A stretch of 64,000 nucleotides of DNA. Origin: Pseudomonas sp. Irchel 3H7. Lineage in GTDB: Bacteria; Pseudomonadota; Gammaproteobacteria; Pseudomonadales; Pseudomonadaceae. Of this stretch, positions 1 through 6,533 are shown in pieces. Location of the stretch: NCBI RefSeq assembly GCF_900187605.1, contig NZ_FYEA01000014.1:124001-188000 (forward strand), in the 5' to 3' direction. The notes under the pieces were generated by a model that saw only the letters and a list, made by a program, of their open reading frames with translations, ran no database searches and was not told the DNA's origin. Both the position numbers and the translations under genes were made by a program. Within the stretch, counting starts at the first letter, position 1. Every line of letters begins with the position of its first letter.

Positions 1-442
1 TAAAAACTGCTTCATAGCAGAAGGCAGCCTTGAGCTGCCTTCTGCTCTGTTCGCTTCTGCCTTCGGTGTTCAAGATGTTCGATGCTTGATGGCGTTCGAA
101 CAACGTATGGGCTAGCCGAATGACGAAGCTGGAAATAGACCCGGAGCCACCTGATCGGCGCTGATAGAGATGCAGCAAAAGGTATGTGATCAGAGCGCTG
201 TAAATCTGCAGACGAACGGCATTTTCGGAGAGGCAAAAATAGCGTTTGAGCTTTAGGTTTTGCTTGATCCACTTGAAAAACAACTTAATCTGCCAGCGCT
301 GTTTGTACAGCCCGGCAATTTCTTCAGCAGAGCGAGAAAAGTCGTTAGTGACCAGCACCAGCGGTGTTTCGTGATCATCTCGGCGAATCTGTACTCGGCG
401 TACCGCCTGATCCCGATAGAGATTCGCCAACCCCGCTGCGCT
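1..442 (-). pseudogene. IS4-family transposase remnant (C-terminal part)
   Basis: Reading the minus strand from 442 to the left edge gives an open frame with the IS4 DDE C-terminus: a VLVTND segment, then LYKQRWQIKLFFKWIKQN, then SENAVRLQIYSALITYLLL. IS4 transposases carry a YREK signature (Y-x2-R-x3-E-x6-K). Here the catalytic Glu is Lys (RWQIK), so the product would be inactive even if intact. No start or N-terminal DDE residues remain, and a stop codon at 443-445 closes the frame upstream. The 3' end runs off the window. The remnant abuts the stop codon of the next gene, which suggests that an insertion or deletion edge lies there. Confidence 0.85.
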
Positions 443-447
443 TCAAA

Positions 448-740
448 TTAAAAGCGGAGGTTTGTCACTTCCATCGAACCTTTTTTCACCAGATCACATA
501 CGACCGACCTACCGACTTTGAAGTTGAATTGGTGCTTTTGGCTTTCAGGGATCAGAAAGAAAAAACATCTTCCGTCAGGGTCAAGCGGAGGTTCCGGGTA
601 AGGTGAGCGAATTTTCCCGGCAAGTATGTCTTTTATTCTGACGTATTCATCGTGCGTTCCCGGAAAGATAGTGCCCCTACCAGTTTTTTCGTTGTAGCTT
701 ACGAATGAACCCACGTCATCTTTATCTTTCAATTCCATTT
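448..740 (-). CDS. small cold-shock-like protein, copy A
   Basis: This 97-residue protein begins with VGSFVSYNEKTGRGTI and is a paralog of the gene at 2749-2985, which begins GIFSSYDEKTGKGTI. Both end in a short beta strand, VTNLRF here and VKILRY there. The G-x-(I/F)-x-x-Y-x-x-x-x-G-x-G-x-I pattern, small size and closing VGxxVxF/CxL segment recall a cold-shock or S1-like OB fold, but the usual RNP motifs are not obvious, so nucleic acid binding is only a guess. The start at 740 is chosen over the longer frame to 888 because GGAGAAAAGGAA lies directly upstream and the homology starts here. Copy A has about 14 extra residues in its middle compared with copy B. A palindrome at 826-845 lies about 86 bases upstream of the start. 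Confidence 0.6.
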
Positions 741-825
741 CCTTTTCTCCTTTGCCATCGCATAAGCAAGCGCACCCGATGTGCGGCGCCACCCGGCAAT
801 CAAACCGCAGCAGCACGCGTCCCAC

Positions 826-845
826 ACCTGTAAAACCTGACAGGT
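826..845. promoter_or_regulatory. dyad CCTGT-N8-ACAGG upstream of copy A
   Basis: ACCTGTAAAACCTGACAGGT has perfect 6-bp arms. Related dyads, CCTGTAACTTCTGACAG (977-993) and CCTGTCAGAGTTGACAG (3071-3087), lie upstream of the orphan gene at 1054 and of copy B. The two dyads beside the cold-shock-like genes sit at the same distance from their starts, about 86 bases, and both are followed 12-13 bases on by TCAGACGAA. This suggests an operator shared by the three small genes. The cognate regulator is unknown. Confidence 0.4.
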
Positions 846-908
846 AAGACGTCTTTTCAGACGAAAGGTAAACCTGAGAATCACGCATAAGTCCGGTGAT
901 ATCGGACC

Positions 909-931
909 GAAAAGCGGACAGATTTATTTAA
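909..931 (+). repeat. 23-bp direct repeat, left copy
   Basis: The element around GCGGACAGATTTATTTAA recurs at 1688-1710 with two mismatches. The two copies bracket the 147-aa gene at 1054-1497 in direct orientation, like the edges of a cassette. Similar GGGGACAGATTTATTT strings are common beside transposon-related genes in gamma-proteobacteria (general recollection, not checked here). The remainder of 741-1053 holds the two dyads listed and no other feature I can support. Confidence 0.45.
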
Positions 932-976
932 CCATTGATGTATGGCCAAAAGCATTTCAGACGAACGGTGAGAAAA

Positions 977-993
977 CCTGTAACTTCTGACAG
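977..993. promoter_or_regulatory. dyad CCTGTAACTTCTGACAG upstream of the orphan gene
   Basis: This is an imperfect inverted repeat of the same family as those at 826-845 and 3071-3087. It is preceded by TCAGACGAACGG (956-967), whose core also accompanies the other two copies. It lies about 60 bases before the ATG at 1054, a reasonable operator or activator position. Confidence 0.35.
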
Positions 994-1053
994 TAGATGC
1001 GTTTTCATATGTCTGCTTGAGTAGCCACTCATCAACTCAGCAGAGCAATCGTC

Positions 1054-1497
1054 ATGAGCACGGTCAATCGGATTATCGAAGATTTCAACAATATGGAAAA
1101 TTGTGAATTCGTGCAGAACAGTGGATTCGAGCGACCCGATATGGACTTTTTCCTCGGCCCTCGACCCAGTGAAAATTCGGTAATGGTCATCAGAAACTTT
1201 AAAGAAGAAGAGCACTTCGGCGGCAAGGTACTAGGTGTCATGAGCGGAGAGCTTAAAATAACCCTTAAAGCGCCGGCCTCGGCTATCAGCCTTTGGTTCA
1301 TTAATGCCGGGGAAGGGTTTGAAGCCTATTTCTATAATAAAGACAATCAAAAACTCGGCCAGAGCGATCAGCGAGCAAAGGAGGGCGGTAGAACGTTGTT
1401 GGAACTGAAATTCGAACATCCAGACATACACAGCATCACCATCATTGAACCCAACGGGACGATTGTGCTCTTTGACAATATCGTGGCCACTTCCTGA
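1054..1497 (+). CDS. hypothetical protein, 147 aa
   Basis: I do not recognise this protein. It has no signal peptide or membrane segment. It is acidic and rich in beta-prone stretches (GELKITLKAPASAISLWFI, HSITIIEPNGTIVLFDNI), which suggests a small beta-sandwich, possibly carbohydrate-binding-like; that is a guess from composition. The Shine-Dalgarno sequence is poor. It has a good intrinsic terminator downstream (1576-1614) and a dyad upstream (977-993), and it is bracketed by 23-bp direct repeats, so it looks like an independently transcribed cassette. Its GC content is visibly lower than that of the flagellar genes, consistent with transfer. Confidence 0.6.
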   Translation: MSTVNRIIEDFNNMENCEFVQNSGFERPDMDFFLGPRPSENSVMVIRNFKEEEHFGGKVLGVMSGELKITLKAPASAISLWFINAGEGFEAYFYNKDNQKLGQSDQRAKEGGRTLLELKFEHPDIHSITIIEPNGTIVLFDNIVATS

Positions 1498-1510
1498 CTA
1501 CGCAGCCTGA

Positions 1511-1533
1511 CGGGAGCAAGCTCCCTCGCCACA
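1511..1533. repeat. solitary REP palindrome
   Basis: GGGAGCAAGCTCCC, followed by TCGCCACA, is the core and tail of a Pseudomonas REP element in single copy. It lies between the orphan gene and its terminator. Confidence 0.6.
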
Positions 1534-1575
1534 ATGACCGCACCAGGAGGCGGACTCTCATTGGGTCAGGCATAA

Positions 1576-1614
1576 AGAACCGCCGGCCCGTTCAATCGGG
1601 ATGGCGGTTTTTTG
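1576..1614 (+). terminator. intrinsic terminator after the orphan gene
   Basis: AACCGCC pairs with GGCGGTT, with an inner CCCG/CGGG, and is followed by a run of T. It is correctly placed for the plus-strand gene ending at 1497. Confidence 0.75.
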
Positions 1615-1630
1615 TTGTATCACCGCAATG

Positions 1631-1687
1631 TCAGGAATCGCGGCGCAGATCCGGCGGAATCGGCTAATCGTCCTTGAGCGGATCCGA
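1631..1687 (-). pseudogene. decayed duplicate of the 3' end of flhB
   Basis: These 57 bases match the last codons of the real flhB (3125-3181) almost base for base. Read on the minus strand they give DPLKDD-stop-PIPPDLRRDS-stop, where the real gene has DPLKDDLPIPPDLRRDS. One Leu codon has become TAG. This is a scar of a duplication or insertion event that copied the end of flhB about 1.5 kb downstream. The homology starts sharply at GTCAGGAATCGCG and stops after GGATCCG. Confidence 0.85.
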
Positions 1688-1710
1688 GAAAAGGGGACAG
1701 ATCTATTTAA
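1688..1710 (+). repeat. 23-bp direct repeat, right copy
   Basis: This is the partner of the element at 909-931 (GGGGACAGATCTATTTAA core). It starts at the exact edge of the duplicated flhB fragment, so it may mark a recombination junction. Confidence 0.45.
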
Positions 1711-1760
1711 GCAGTGATTTAAACAGCGAGACTTGGCCGAGATTTTTTTGCCTACCGGGA

Positions 1761-1839
1761 TGGCCCTTTCGCGAGCAAGCTCGCTCCCACAGGGAAACGC
1801 ATTGCAAATGTGGGAGCGAGTTTGCTCGCCAAGGGGCCA
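1761..1839. repeat. REPIN (pair of inverted REP palindromes)
   Basis: GCGAGCAAGCTCGCTCCCACA and its inverted partner TGTGGGAGCGAGTTTGCTCGC flank a short spacer. The arms extend to about 31 bp as TGGCCC...GGGGCCA. This is the classic fluorescens-group REP doublet mobilised in trans by RAYT transposases. No RAYT gene is in the window. Confidence 0.85.
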
Positions 1840-1984
1840 GTGAAGTCAGCGCAAATCATCTTTTAAACTCAGGCGTTTAAAAGACACCTTCAGACACGCC
1901 TTCCAGGCTACAAATTCTTGCGCCATTGCCTACAGCTACGCCAGAATCCGCCGGCTTGTGCGCTTTGGGGTCGGGTTCTATTGT

Positions 1985-2030
1985 GGTCCGGTCGCTGACA
2001 AATCAGCGATCGGGTTTAGCGACCCGGACC
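1985..2030 (+). promoter_or_regulatory. structured leader with alternative hairpins
   Basis: GGTCCGG (1985-1991) pairs with CCGGACC (2024-2030). Inside, TCGCTG (1992-1997) can pair with CAGCGA (2004-2009), or GTCGCT can pair with AGCGAC (2018-2023), so two folds compete. The segment GTTTAGCGAC (2014-2023) is repeated at 2175-2184 just before the gene at 2222 and is nearly complementary to a loop of the RNA at 2095-2167. I recall similar leaders upstream of related small Pseudomonas genes. Confidence 0.5.
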
Positions 2031-2094
2031 ATCTCAGTGCATCAGCGTTCGTGGCTTCGTTGTAGGACTCTTCGCCTGCAATTACGTTATGGCG

Positions 2095-2167
2095 GCTGTA
2101 TGCGGGAGACCTTTGGGTCTACCGGGGTGCCTGTGACCGGTTCGCTAACCTGCGTACAGCTGCCACC
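2095..2167 (+). ncRNA. C4-antisense-RNA-like three-way junction
   Basis: GCTGTATGCGGG (2095-2106) pairs with CCTGCGTACAGC (2149-2160), allowing G-U pairs. Inside are hairpin AGACC-TTTG-GTCT (2107-2120) and hairpin ACCGG...CCGGT (2121-2141), followed by the unpaired TCGCTAAC and the ending TGCCACC. This order and the CTGCCACC tail match my memory of the C4 antisense RNA of phages P1 and P7 and its chromosomal relatives. The unpaired TTCGCTAAC can pair, with one bulge, to GTTTAGCGA at 2014 and 2175, which would fit antisense control of the downstream gene. The family assignment is from memory. Confidence 0.6.
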
Positions 2168-2221
2168 TTCACTTGTTTAGCGACAGGGAAAGAGTGGCTC
2201 CATAACCTCAGGAGCTTCACC

Positions 2222-2581
2222 ATGATAAAACCAACACCCAACCCACCCGAAATCGACCTCGCCTCCCCCTACGAATCCCTCGATTCGAAAAAACTCAACG
2301 ACGCCGCCGAACGCGCCCTCGATCACTACCTCTGCCCACCCGGCTCAACCCCACCGCCACGTAAAACCCGCCGGATGTACGCCGTCACCGCGGACTTCAA
2401 AAACGAGGAGCTGCTGGCCGATGCCAGCGAAACCCTGGCTTCGGCCAGAACCATCGCCCATGACTTCGCCCACCTCATACCCGCGTCACAGCGCAGGACG
2501 CTGCTGGGTATCGCGCAGCTGATCATGCTCGGCGAGCTGGCAGTGAATAGGGTGATGGATAATCTGGAGTTGCCGCAGTAG
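2222..2581 (+). CDS. DUF6124-type small protein
   Basis: This 119-residue protein starts MIKPTPNPP and contains SPYESLDSKKLNDAAERALDHYL, an ETLASA segment and a closing LGIAQLIMLGELAVNRVMDN helix. This architecture matches an abundant Pseudomonas-specific family that I recall as DUF6124; the function is unknown. AGGAG precedes the ATG at good spacing. The C4-like RNA and alternative-hairpin leader lie immediately upstream, so expression is probably controlled after transcription initiation. The family often occurs as several copies in accessory spots of one genome, which fits this patch. Confidence 0.8.
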   Translation: MIKPTPNPPEIDLASPYESLDSKKLNDAAERALDHYLCPPGSTPPPRKTRRMYAVTADFKNEELLADASETLASARTIAHDFAHLIPASQRRTLLGIAQLIMLGELAVNRVMDNLELPQ

Positions 2582-2590
2582 CGACACGCG

Positions 2591-2706
2591 ATGATCGTTC
2601 CCACGCTCCTGCGTGGGAATGCCTCAACGGACGCTCCGCGTTCGGCTTTGGAAGGGACGCGGAGCGTCCCGGGCTGCATTCCCACGCAGAGCGTGGGAAC
2701 GATCAT
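2591..2706. repeat. nested inverted repeat, REPIN type
   Basis: ATGATCGTTCCCACGCTC at the left is the exact inverse of GAGCGTGGGAACGATCAT at the right. An inner pair, GGACGCTCCGCGT and ACGCGGAGCGTCC, nests within. This is a second palindrome class typical of fluorescens-group intergenic regions. It separates the convergent genes at 2222 and 2749. Confidence 0.85.
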
Positions 2707-2737
2707 AAAAAACCGCCGCCCGTTTTCAGCGGCTTTG
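2706..2737 (-). terminator. intrinsic terminator for cold-shock-like copy B
   Basis: On the minus strand GCCGC-TGAAAACGG-GCGGC is followed by GGTTTTTT, just after the stop codon of the gene at 2749. Confidence 0.65.
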
Positions 2738-2748
2738 CGAACAGTTGG

Positions 2749-2985
2749 TCAATACCGCAGGATTTTCACTTTTCCATTCTTGCTCTTGGATAATTCGAAC
2801 TCGACCTCGCCGCCCACCTTGACGCTCGCCTGCAGGACATCAGCCAATGGAATGCTGAATCGGTACTCTTTGGCGGTCAGAAAAAAACCCGTGGCCTCAG
2901 CAAAGGAAAGGCATCGTCCGGATGGCTTCGGCGTGATGGTGCCTTTACCGGTTTTTTCATCGTAGCTGCTGAAAATACCTTTCAT
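2749..2985 (-). CDS. small cold-shock-like protein, copy B
   Basis: This 78-residue protein starts MKGIFSSYDEKTGKGTITP and ends VKILRY. It is a paralog of the gene at 448-740. The KG-x-F-x-x-Y-D start and the VGGEVEFEL segment resemble an OB-fold or cold-shock domain, though the aromatic RNP positions are not clear. The start at 2985 is supported by AAAGGGAG upstream and by the alignment with copy A; the longer frame to 3060 has no support. It lies 140 bases downstream of flhB with its own dyad (3071-3087) and terminator (2706-2737), so it is probably not part of the flagellar operon. Confidence 0.6.
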   Translation of the reverse strand: MKGIFSSYDEKTGKGTITPKPSGRCLSFAEATGFFLTAKEYRFSIPLADVLQASVKVGGEVEFELSKSKNGKVKILRY

Positions 2986-3070
2986 TGCCTTGCTCCCTTT
3001 CACTCGCCCGCCCGGCCGCGCCAGCGCGCGACAGCACCTTGCATCAAACTGCAAAATCACGGCGACTGCA

Positions 3071-3087
3071 CCTGTCAGAGTTGACAG
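3071..3087. promoter_or_regulatory. dyad CCTGTCAGAGTTGACAG upstream of copy B
   Basis: Arms CTGTCA/TGACAG are separated by four bases, about 86 bases from the copy B start, and are followed by TCAGACGAA (about 3099). It has the same arrangement as at copy A, which supports a shared operator. Confidence 0.4.
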
Positions 3088-3124
3088 TAATTGGGAATCT
3101 CAGACGAATGGCTGCACAACAACG

Positions 3125-4264
3125 TCAGGAATCGCGACGCAGATCCGGCGGAATCGGCAAGTCGTCCTTGAGCGGATCCGGGCGTTTGCCCTTGCCGGCG
3201 CGGTACTGGCGAATCTGGTAGACGTAGGCCAAGACCTGAGCCACCGCCAGATACAACCCGCCGGGAATTTCCTGCTCCAGTTCGGTGGAGTAGTAGATCG
3301 AACGCGCCAGCCCCGGCGATTCGAGGAGCATGACGTTGTTGGCGACGGCGATTTCGCGGATTTTCAGCGCGAGGAAGTCGCTGCCCTTGGCCAGCAGGAT
3401 CGGCGCCCCGCCCTTTTCCGAGTCGTACTTGAGCGCGACGGCGTAGTGGGTCGGGTTGGTGATAACCACGTCGGCGTCAGGAATTGCCGCCATCATCCGC
3501 CGCTGCGACATCTCGCGCTGGGTCTGGCGGATGCGCTGTTTGACCTCCGGACGACCCTCCTGATCCTTGTGCTCGTCGCGCACTTCCTGCTTGGTCATCA
3601 GCAGTTTCTTGTGCGCTTCCCAGAGCTGCACCGGCACATCGACAGCGGCGATGATGATCAGGCCGCAGGCTAGCCACAAGGTACTCCAGCCGACCAGAGT
3701 GACGCTGTGAATAATCGCCATCTCCAGCGGCTCGTGGGCGATGCGCATCAAGTCATCGACATCCGACATCAGCACCACCAACGCCACCCCCAAGGTGACC
3801 AGAAACTTGGCCAGCGCCTTGAGCAGTTCGACTACAGCCTTGAACGAAAACATTCGCTTCAAGCCTGCCGCCGGGTTCATCCGGCTGAACTTGGGCGCCA
3901 TGGAACCGGCCGCAAACAGCCAGCCACCGAGGGAAATCGGCCCGATCAGCGCCGCGAGCAACAGGGTGATCATGAACGGCTGGATGGCCAACAACGCCAT
4001 CTGACCCGACTTCAACAGAAATGCGCCCATGGAACCCTGATCCATGATCACCTCACGCGACAGCGTGAAGTTCAGGCGCATCAGCTCCATCAAGTCTTCG
4101 GCGAGCATGCCGCCGAACACCAGCAGCGCACCGGCGCCGGCCATCATCACGGCGAGGGTGTTGAGTTCTTTGGAACGAGCAATCTCGCCCTTCTCACGGG
4201 AGTCTTTTTTGCGTTTGTCCGTGGGGTCTTCTGTTTTGTCCTGACCGCTTTCGCTCTCTGCCAT
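3125..4264 (-). CDS. flhB: flagellar export switch protein FlhB
   Basis: FlhB (379 aa) is the inner-membrane component of the flagellar type III export gate that switches secretion from rod/hook to filament substrates. The N-terminus (KTEDPTDKRKKDSREKGEIARSKEL) is the family signature. Four hydrophobic segments lie at about 35-55, 88-112, 150-168 and 188-212. The autocleavage motif NPTH is intact at residues 270-273 inside VVITNPTHYAVAL. The C-terminal tail ends PIPPDLRRDS. It is the last gene of the fliLMNOPQR-flhB run, 3 bases after fliR. The last codons are duplicated as a scar at 1631-1687. Confidence 0.98.
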   Translation of the reverse strand: MAESESGQDKTEDPTDKRKKDSREKGEIARSKELNTLAVMMAGAGALLVFGGMLAEDLMELMRLNFTLSREVIMDQGSMGAFLLKSGQMALLAIQPFMITLLLAALIGPISLGGWLFAAGSMAPKFSRMNPAAGLKRMFSFKAVVELLKALAKFLVTLGVALVVLMSDVDDLMRIAHEPLEMAIIHSVTLVGWSTLWLACGLIIIAAVDVPVQLWEAHKKLLMTKQEVRDEHKDQEGRPEVKQRIRQTQREMSQRRMMAAIPDADVVITNPTHYAVALKYDSEKGGAPILLAKGSDFLALKIREIAVANNVMLLESPGLARSIYYSTELEQEIPGGLYLAVAQVLAYVYQIRQYRAGKGKRPDPLKDDLPIPPDLRRDS

Positions 4265-4267
4265 GAC

Positions 4268-5053
4268 TCAGCGCGCCCGTGCCAGTTCGCGTAGCAGCTG
4301 CAAGGCTTCAGTGGCCAGCGGCTGATACTGATTGAGAATGTCCGCCAGACCAACCCAGACGATAAACAGACCGAGGACCAAGGTCAGCGGAAAACCGATG
4401 GAAAAAATGTTCAGTTGCGGTGCGGCGCGAGTCATCACGCCAAATGCGATGTTGACCACCAGCAACGCGGTGACCGCCGGCAATACCAGCAGCAACGCCG
4501 CACCGAGGACCCAGCCGAGTTTGCCGGCCAGCTCCCAGTAATGCGCAGTCATCAGACCGCTGCCGACCGGTAGCGTGGTGAAGCTTTCGGTGAGCACTTC
4601 GAAGACCACCAGATGGCCGTTCATCGACAGGAACAGCAGCGTCACCAGCATGGTGAAGAATTGCCCGATCACCGCGACCGAGACGCCGTTGGCCGGGTCG
4701 ACCATCGAGGCGAAGCCCATACCCATCTGGATCGCGACAATCTGCCCCGCCACGGCAAACGCCTGGAAAAACAGCTGCAGGGAAAACCCGAGTACCGCAC
4801 CGACGAGAATCTGCTCGGCAATCATCAGCAAACCGCTGAGATCCAGCGGGCTGACCGCCGGCATCGGCGGCAGGCTCGGCGCAATGCACACGGTGATCGC
4901 CACCGCGAAATACAGGCGGATCCGCCGCGACACCAGCGTCGTGCCGAATACCGGCATCACCATCAGCATCGAGGCCACACGAAACAGCGGCAACATGAAC
5001 GACGCCACCCAGGTACTGATCTGGGTGTCGGTCAGCTGAAGCAGCGATTGCAT
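4268..5053 (-). CDS. fliR: flagellar export gate protein FliR
   Basis: FliR (261 aa) is a polytopic inner-membrane protein that assembles with FliP and FliQ into the core of the export gate. The sequence is strongly hydrophobic with about six membrane segments, including RVASMLMVMPVFG, the QLFFQAFAVAGQIVAIQMG region and the conserved GFASMVDPANG loop. Length is normal for the family. It follows fliQ by 3 bases and precedes flhB by 3 bases, so the three are translated from one message, presumably from the sigma-54 site at 8572-8587. Confidence 0.98.
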   Translation of the reverse strand: MQSLLQLTDTQISTWVASFMLPLFRVASMLMVMPVFGTTLVSRRIRLYFAVAITVCIAPSLPPMPAVSPLDLSGLLMIAEQILVGAVLGFSLQLFFQAFAVAGQIVAIQMGMGFASMVDPANGVSVAVIGQFFTMLVTLLFLSMNGHLVVFEVLTESFTTLPVGSGLMTAHYWELAGKLGWVLGAALLLVLPAVTALLVVNIAFGVMTRAAPQLNIFSIGFPLTLVLGLFIVWVGLADILNQYQPLATEALQLLRELARAR

Positions 5054-5056
5054 GGC

Positions 5057-5326
5057 TTAGCCGATGACCATCGGGATGTTTTTGTACAACTGAATGATGT
5101 ATTCCATGAACGTCTGCACGATCCACGGACCGGCGACGATCAACGTCACCAGCATCACCAGCAGACGCGGCAGGAAGCTCAACGTCTGTTCGTTGATCTG
5201 GGTCGCAGCCTGGAACATCGCCACCAGCAAGCCGACCAACAGGCTCGGCACTACCAGAATCGCGACCATCAATGTGGTCAGCCAAAGGGCTTCACGAAAG
5301 ATATCGACCGCAACTTCCGGCGTCAT
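5057..5326 (-). CDS. fliQ: flagellar export gate protein FliQ
   Basis: FliQ (89 aa) is the small two-helix membrane component of the FliPQR export gate. It begins MTPEVAVDIFREALW and has two hydrophobic hairpins, LTTLMVAILVVPSLLVGLLVA and LVMLVTLIVAGPWIV. The start codon overlaps the fliP stop by four bases (5323-5326), a sign of translational coupling. Size and position are canonical. Confidence 0.98.
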   Translation of the reverse strand: MTPEVAVDIFREALWLTTLMVAILVVPSLLVGLLVAMFQAATQINEQTLSFLPRLLVMLVTLIVAGPWIVQTFMEYIIQLYKNIPMVIG

Positions 5327-6081
5327 GGCGAGACACCTCCAAAACTGCTGGCCAAGGTGCCGATGATCAGCGCCCAGCCATCCACCAGCACGAACAGCAT
5401 GATCTTGAACGGCAGCGAAATGATCAGCGGCGAGAGCATCATCATACCCATCGCCATCAGCACACTGGCCACGACGAGGTCGATGATCAGGAACGGAATG
5501 AAGATCATGAAGCCGATCTGGAACGCGGTTTTAAGCTCGGAGGTGACGAACGCCGGCACCAGAATGGTCAGCGGCGCCTGATCCGGGGTGGCGATGTCGG
5601 TGCGCTTGGACAGGCGCATGAACAGCTCCAGATCGCTGGTGCGGGTCTGGGCGAGCATGAAGTCCTTGATCGGCACCTGGGCTTTTTCTACCGCTTGCTG
5701 GGCGGTGAGTTTTTCCGCCAGATACGGTTGCAGCGCATCGTTGTTAACCCGATCGAACACCGGGGCCATGATGAACAGGGTGAGGAACAGCGCCATGCCG
5801 GTGAGGATCTGGTTCGACGGCGTCTGCTGCAGGCCGAGGGCCTGACGCAGGATCGAGAAGACGATGATGATCCGGGTGAAACTGGTCATCAGAATCACGG
5901 CCGCCGGAATGAAGCTCAGCGCGGTCATGATCAGCAGGATCTGCAGACTGACCGAATACTCCTGCGCGCCATCGGCGTTGGTGCCCAGCGTGATCGCCGG
6001 GATCGACAACGGATCGGCGGCGAACGCCAGCGGCGCGGCCAGCAACAAGGCCAGCGTCAAGACGATGCGTAACGCACCCAT
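5323..6081 (-). CDS. fliP: flagellar export gate protein FliP
   Basis: FliP (252 aa) forms the pentameric core of the export gate. An N-terminal signal peptide (ALRIVLTLALLLAAPLAFA) precedes DPLSIPAITLG, as is usual in FliP. The conserved segments SLQILLIMTALSFIPAAVI, MTSFTRIIIVFSILRQALG and the C-terminal PFKIMLFVLVDGW are present. It overlaps fliQ by four bases and abuts fliO, whose stop overlaps its start at 6081. Confidence 0.98.
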   Translation of the reverse strand: MGALRIVLTLALLLAAPLAFAADPLSIPAITLGTNADGAQEYSVSLQILLIMTALSFIPAAVILMTSFTRIIIVFSILRQALGLQQTPSNQILTGMALFLTLFIMAPVFDRVNNDALQPYLAEKLTAQQAVEKAQVPIKDFMLAQTRTSDLELFMRLSKRTDIATPDQAPLTILVPAFVTSELKTAFQIGFMIFIPFLIIDLVVASVLMAMGMMMLSPLIISLPFKIMLFVLVDGWALIIGTLASSFGGVSP

Positions 6082-6533
6082 TACTTCGTATCCTTCTGAT
6101 CCTTGCCGAGTATCTTCAGCAACTGCTGGGCAAAATCCGGAGTGGCTTTTTCACTGGTGCTCGGCACCGGCACCGGCTCCTTGAGCACGTGCAGCGCGGT
6201 GATGGTACCGGGGCTCAAGCCGAGCAGAATTTGCTCGTTGCCGACCTGCACCAGCAACAAACGGTCACGCGGCCCGAGCGCGCGCGAACCGATCAGCTCG
6301 ATCACTTGCCCCTTGCCGGCCGGCCCTGCCTGCTGCACCCGGCGCAACAGCCAGGCGAGGAAGAAGATCAACCCCAGCACCAGCAACAGGCCGAACACCA
6401 GTTGCGTCAGTTGCCCGGCCACGCCGCTGTTGACCATCGGCGCGGTGGCGGCAGGCACTGTGGTGGTCGTCGACGGTTCGGCGGCCAGCACGCTCAATGG
6501 CAATGCCAGCAAAGCCCAGAGAAACCGTTTCAC
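6081..6533 (-). CDS. fliO: flagellar protein FliO
   Basis: FliO (150 aa) is a membrane protein that helps assemble the FliP ring. It shows an N-terminal hydrophobic leader (RFLWALLALPLSVLA), a Thr/Ala-rich linker, a single membrane helix (LTQLVFGLLLVLGLIFFLAWLL), and a C-terminal domain containing VIELIGSRALGPRDRLLLVQVG, which is characteristic of the family. FliO is the least conserved gene of the operon, and length and order match Pseudomonas. It directly follows fliN. Confidence 0.95.
   Translation of the reverse strand: MKRFLWALLALPLSVLAAEPSTTTTVPAATAPMVNSGVAGQLTQLVFGLLLVLGLIFFLAWLLRRVQQAGPAGKGQVIELIGSRALGPRDRLLLVQVGNEQILLGLSPGTITALHVLKEPVPVPSTSEKATPDFAQQLLKILGKDQKDTK

Noticed and set aside
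1674..1880. 68-aa plus-strand frame across the REPIN
   Set aside because: It covers the 23-bp repeat and both REP arms, with no ribosome site; it is a repeat artefact.
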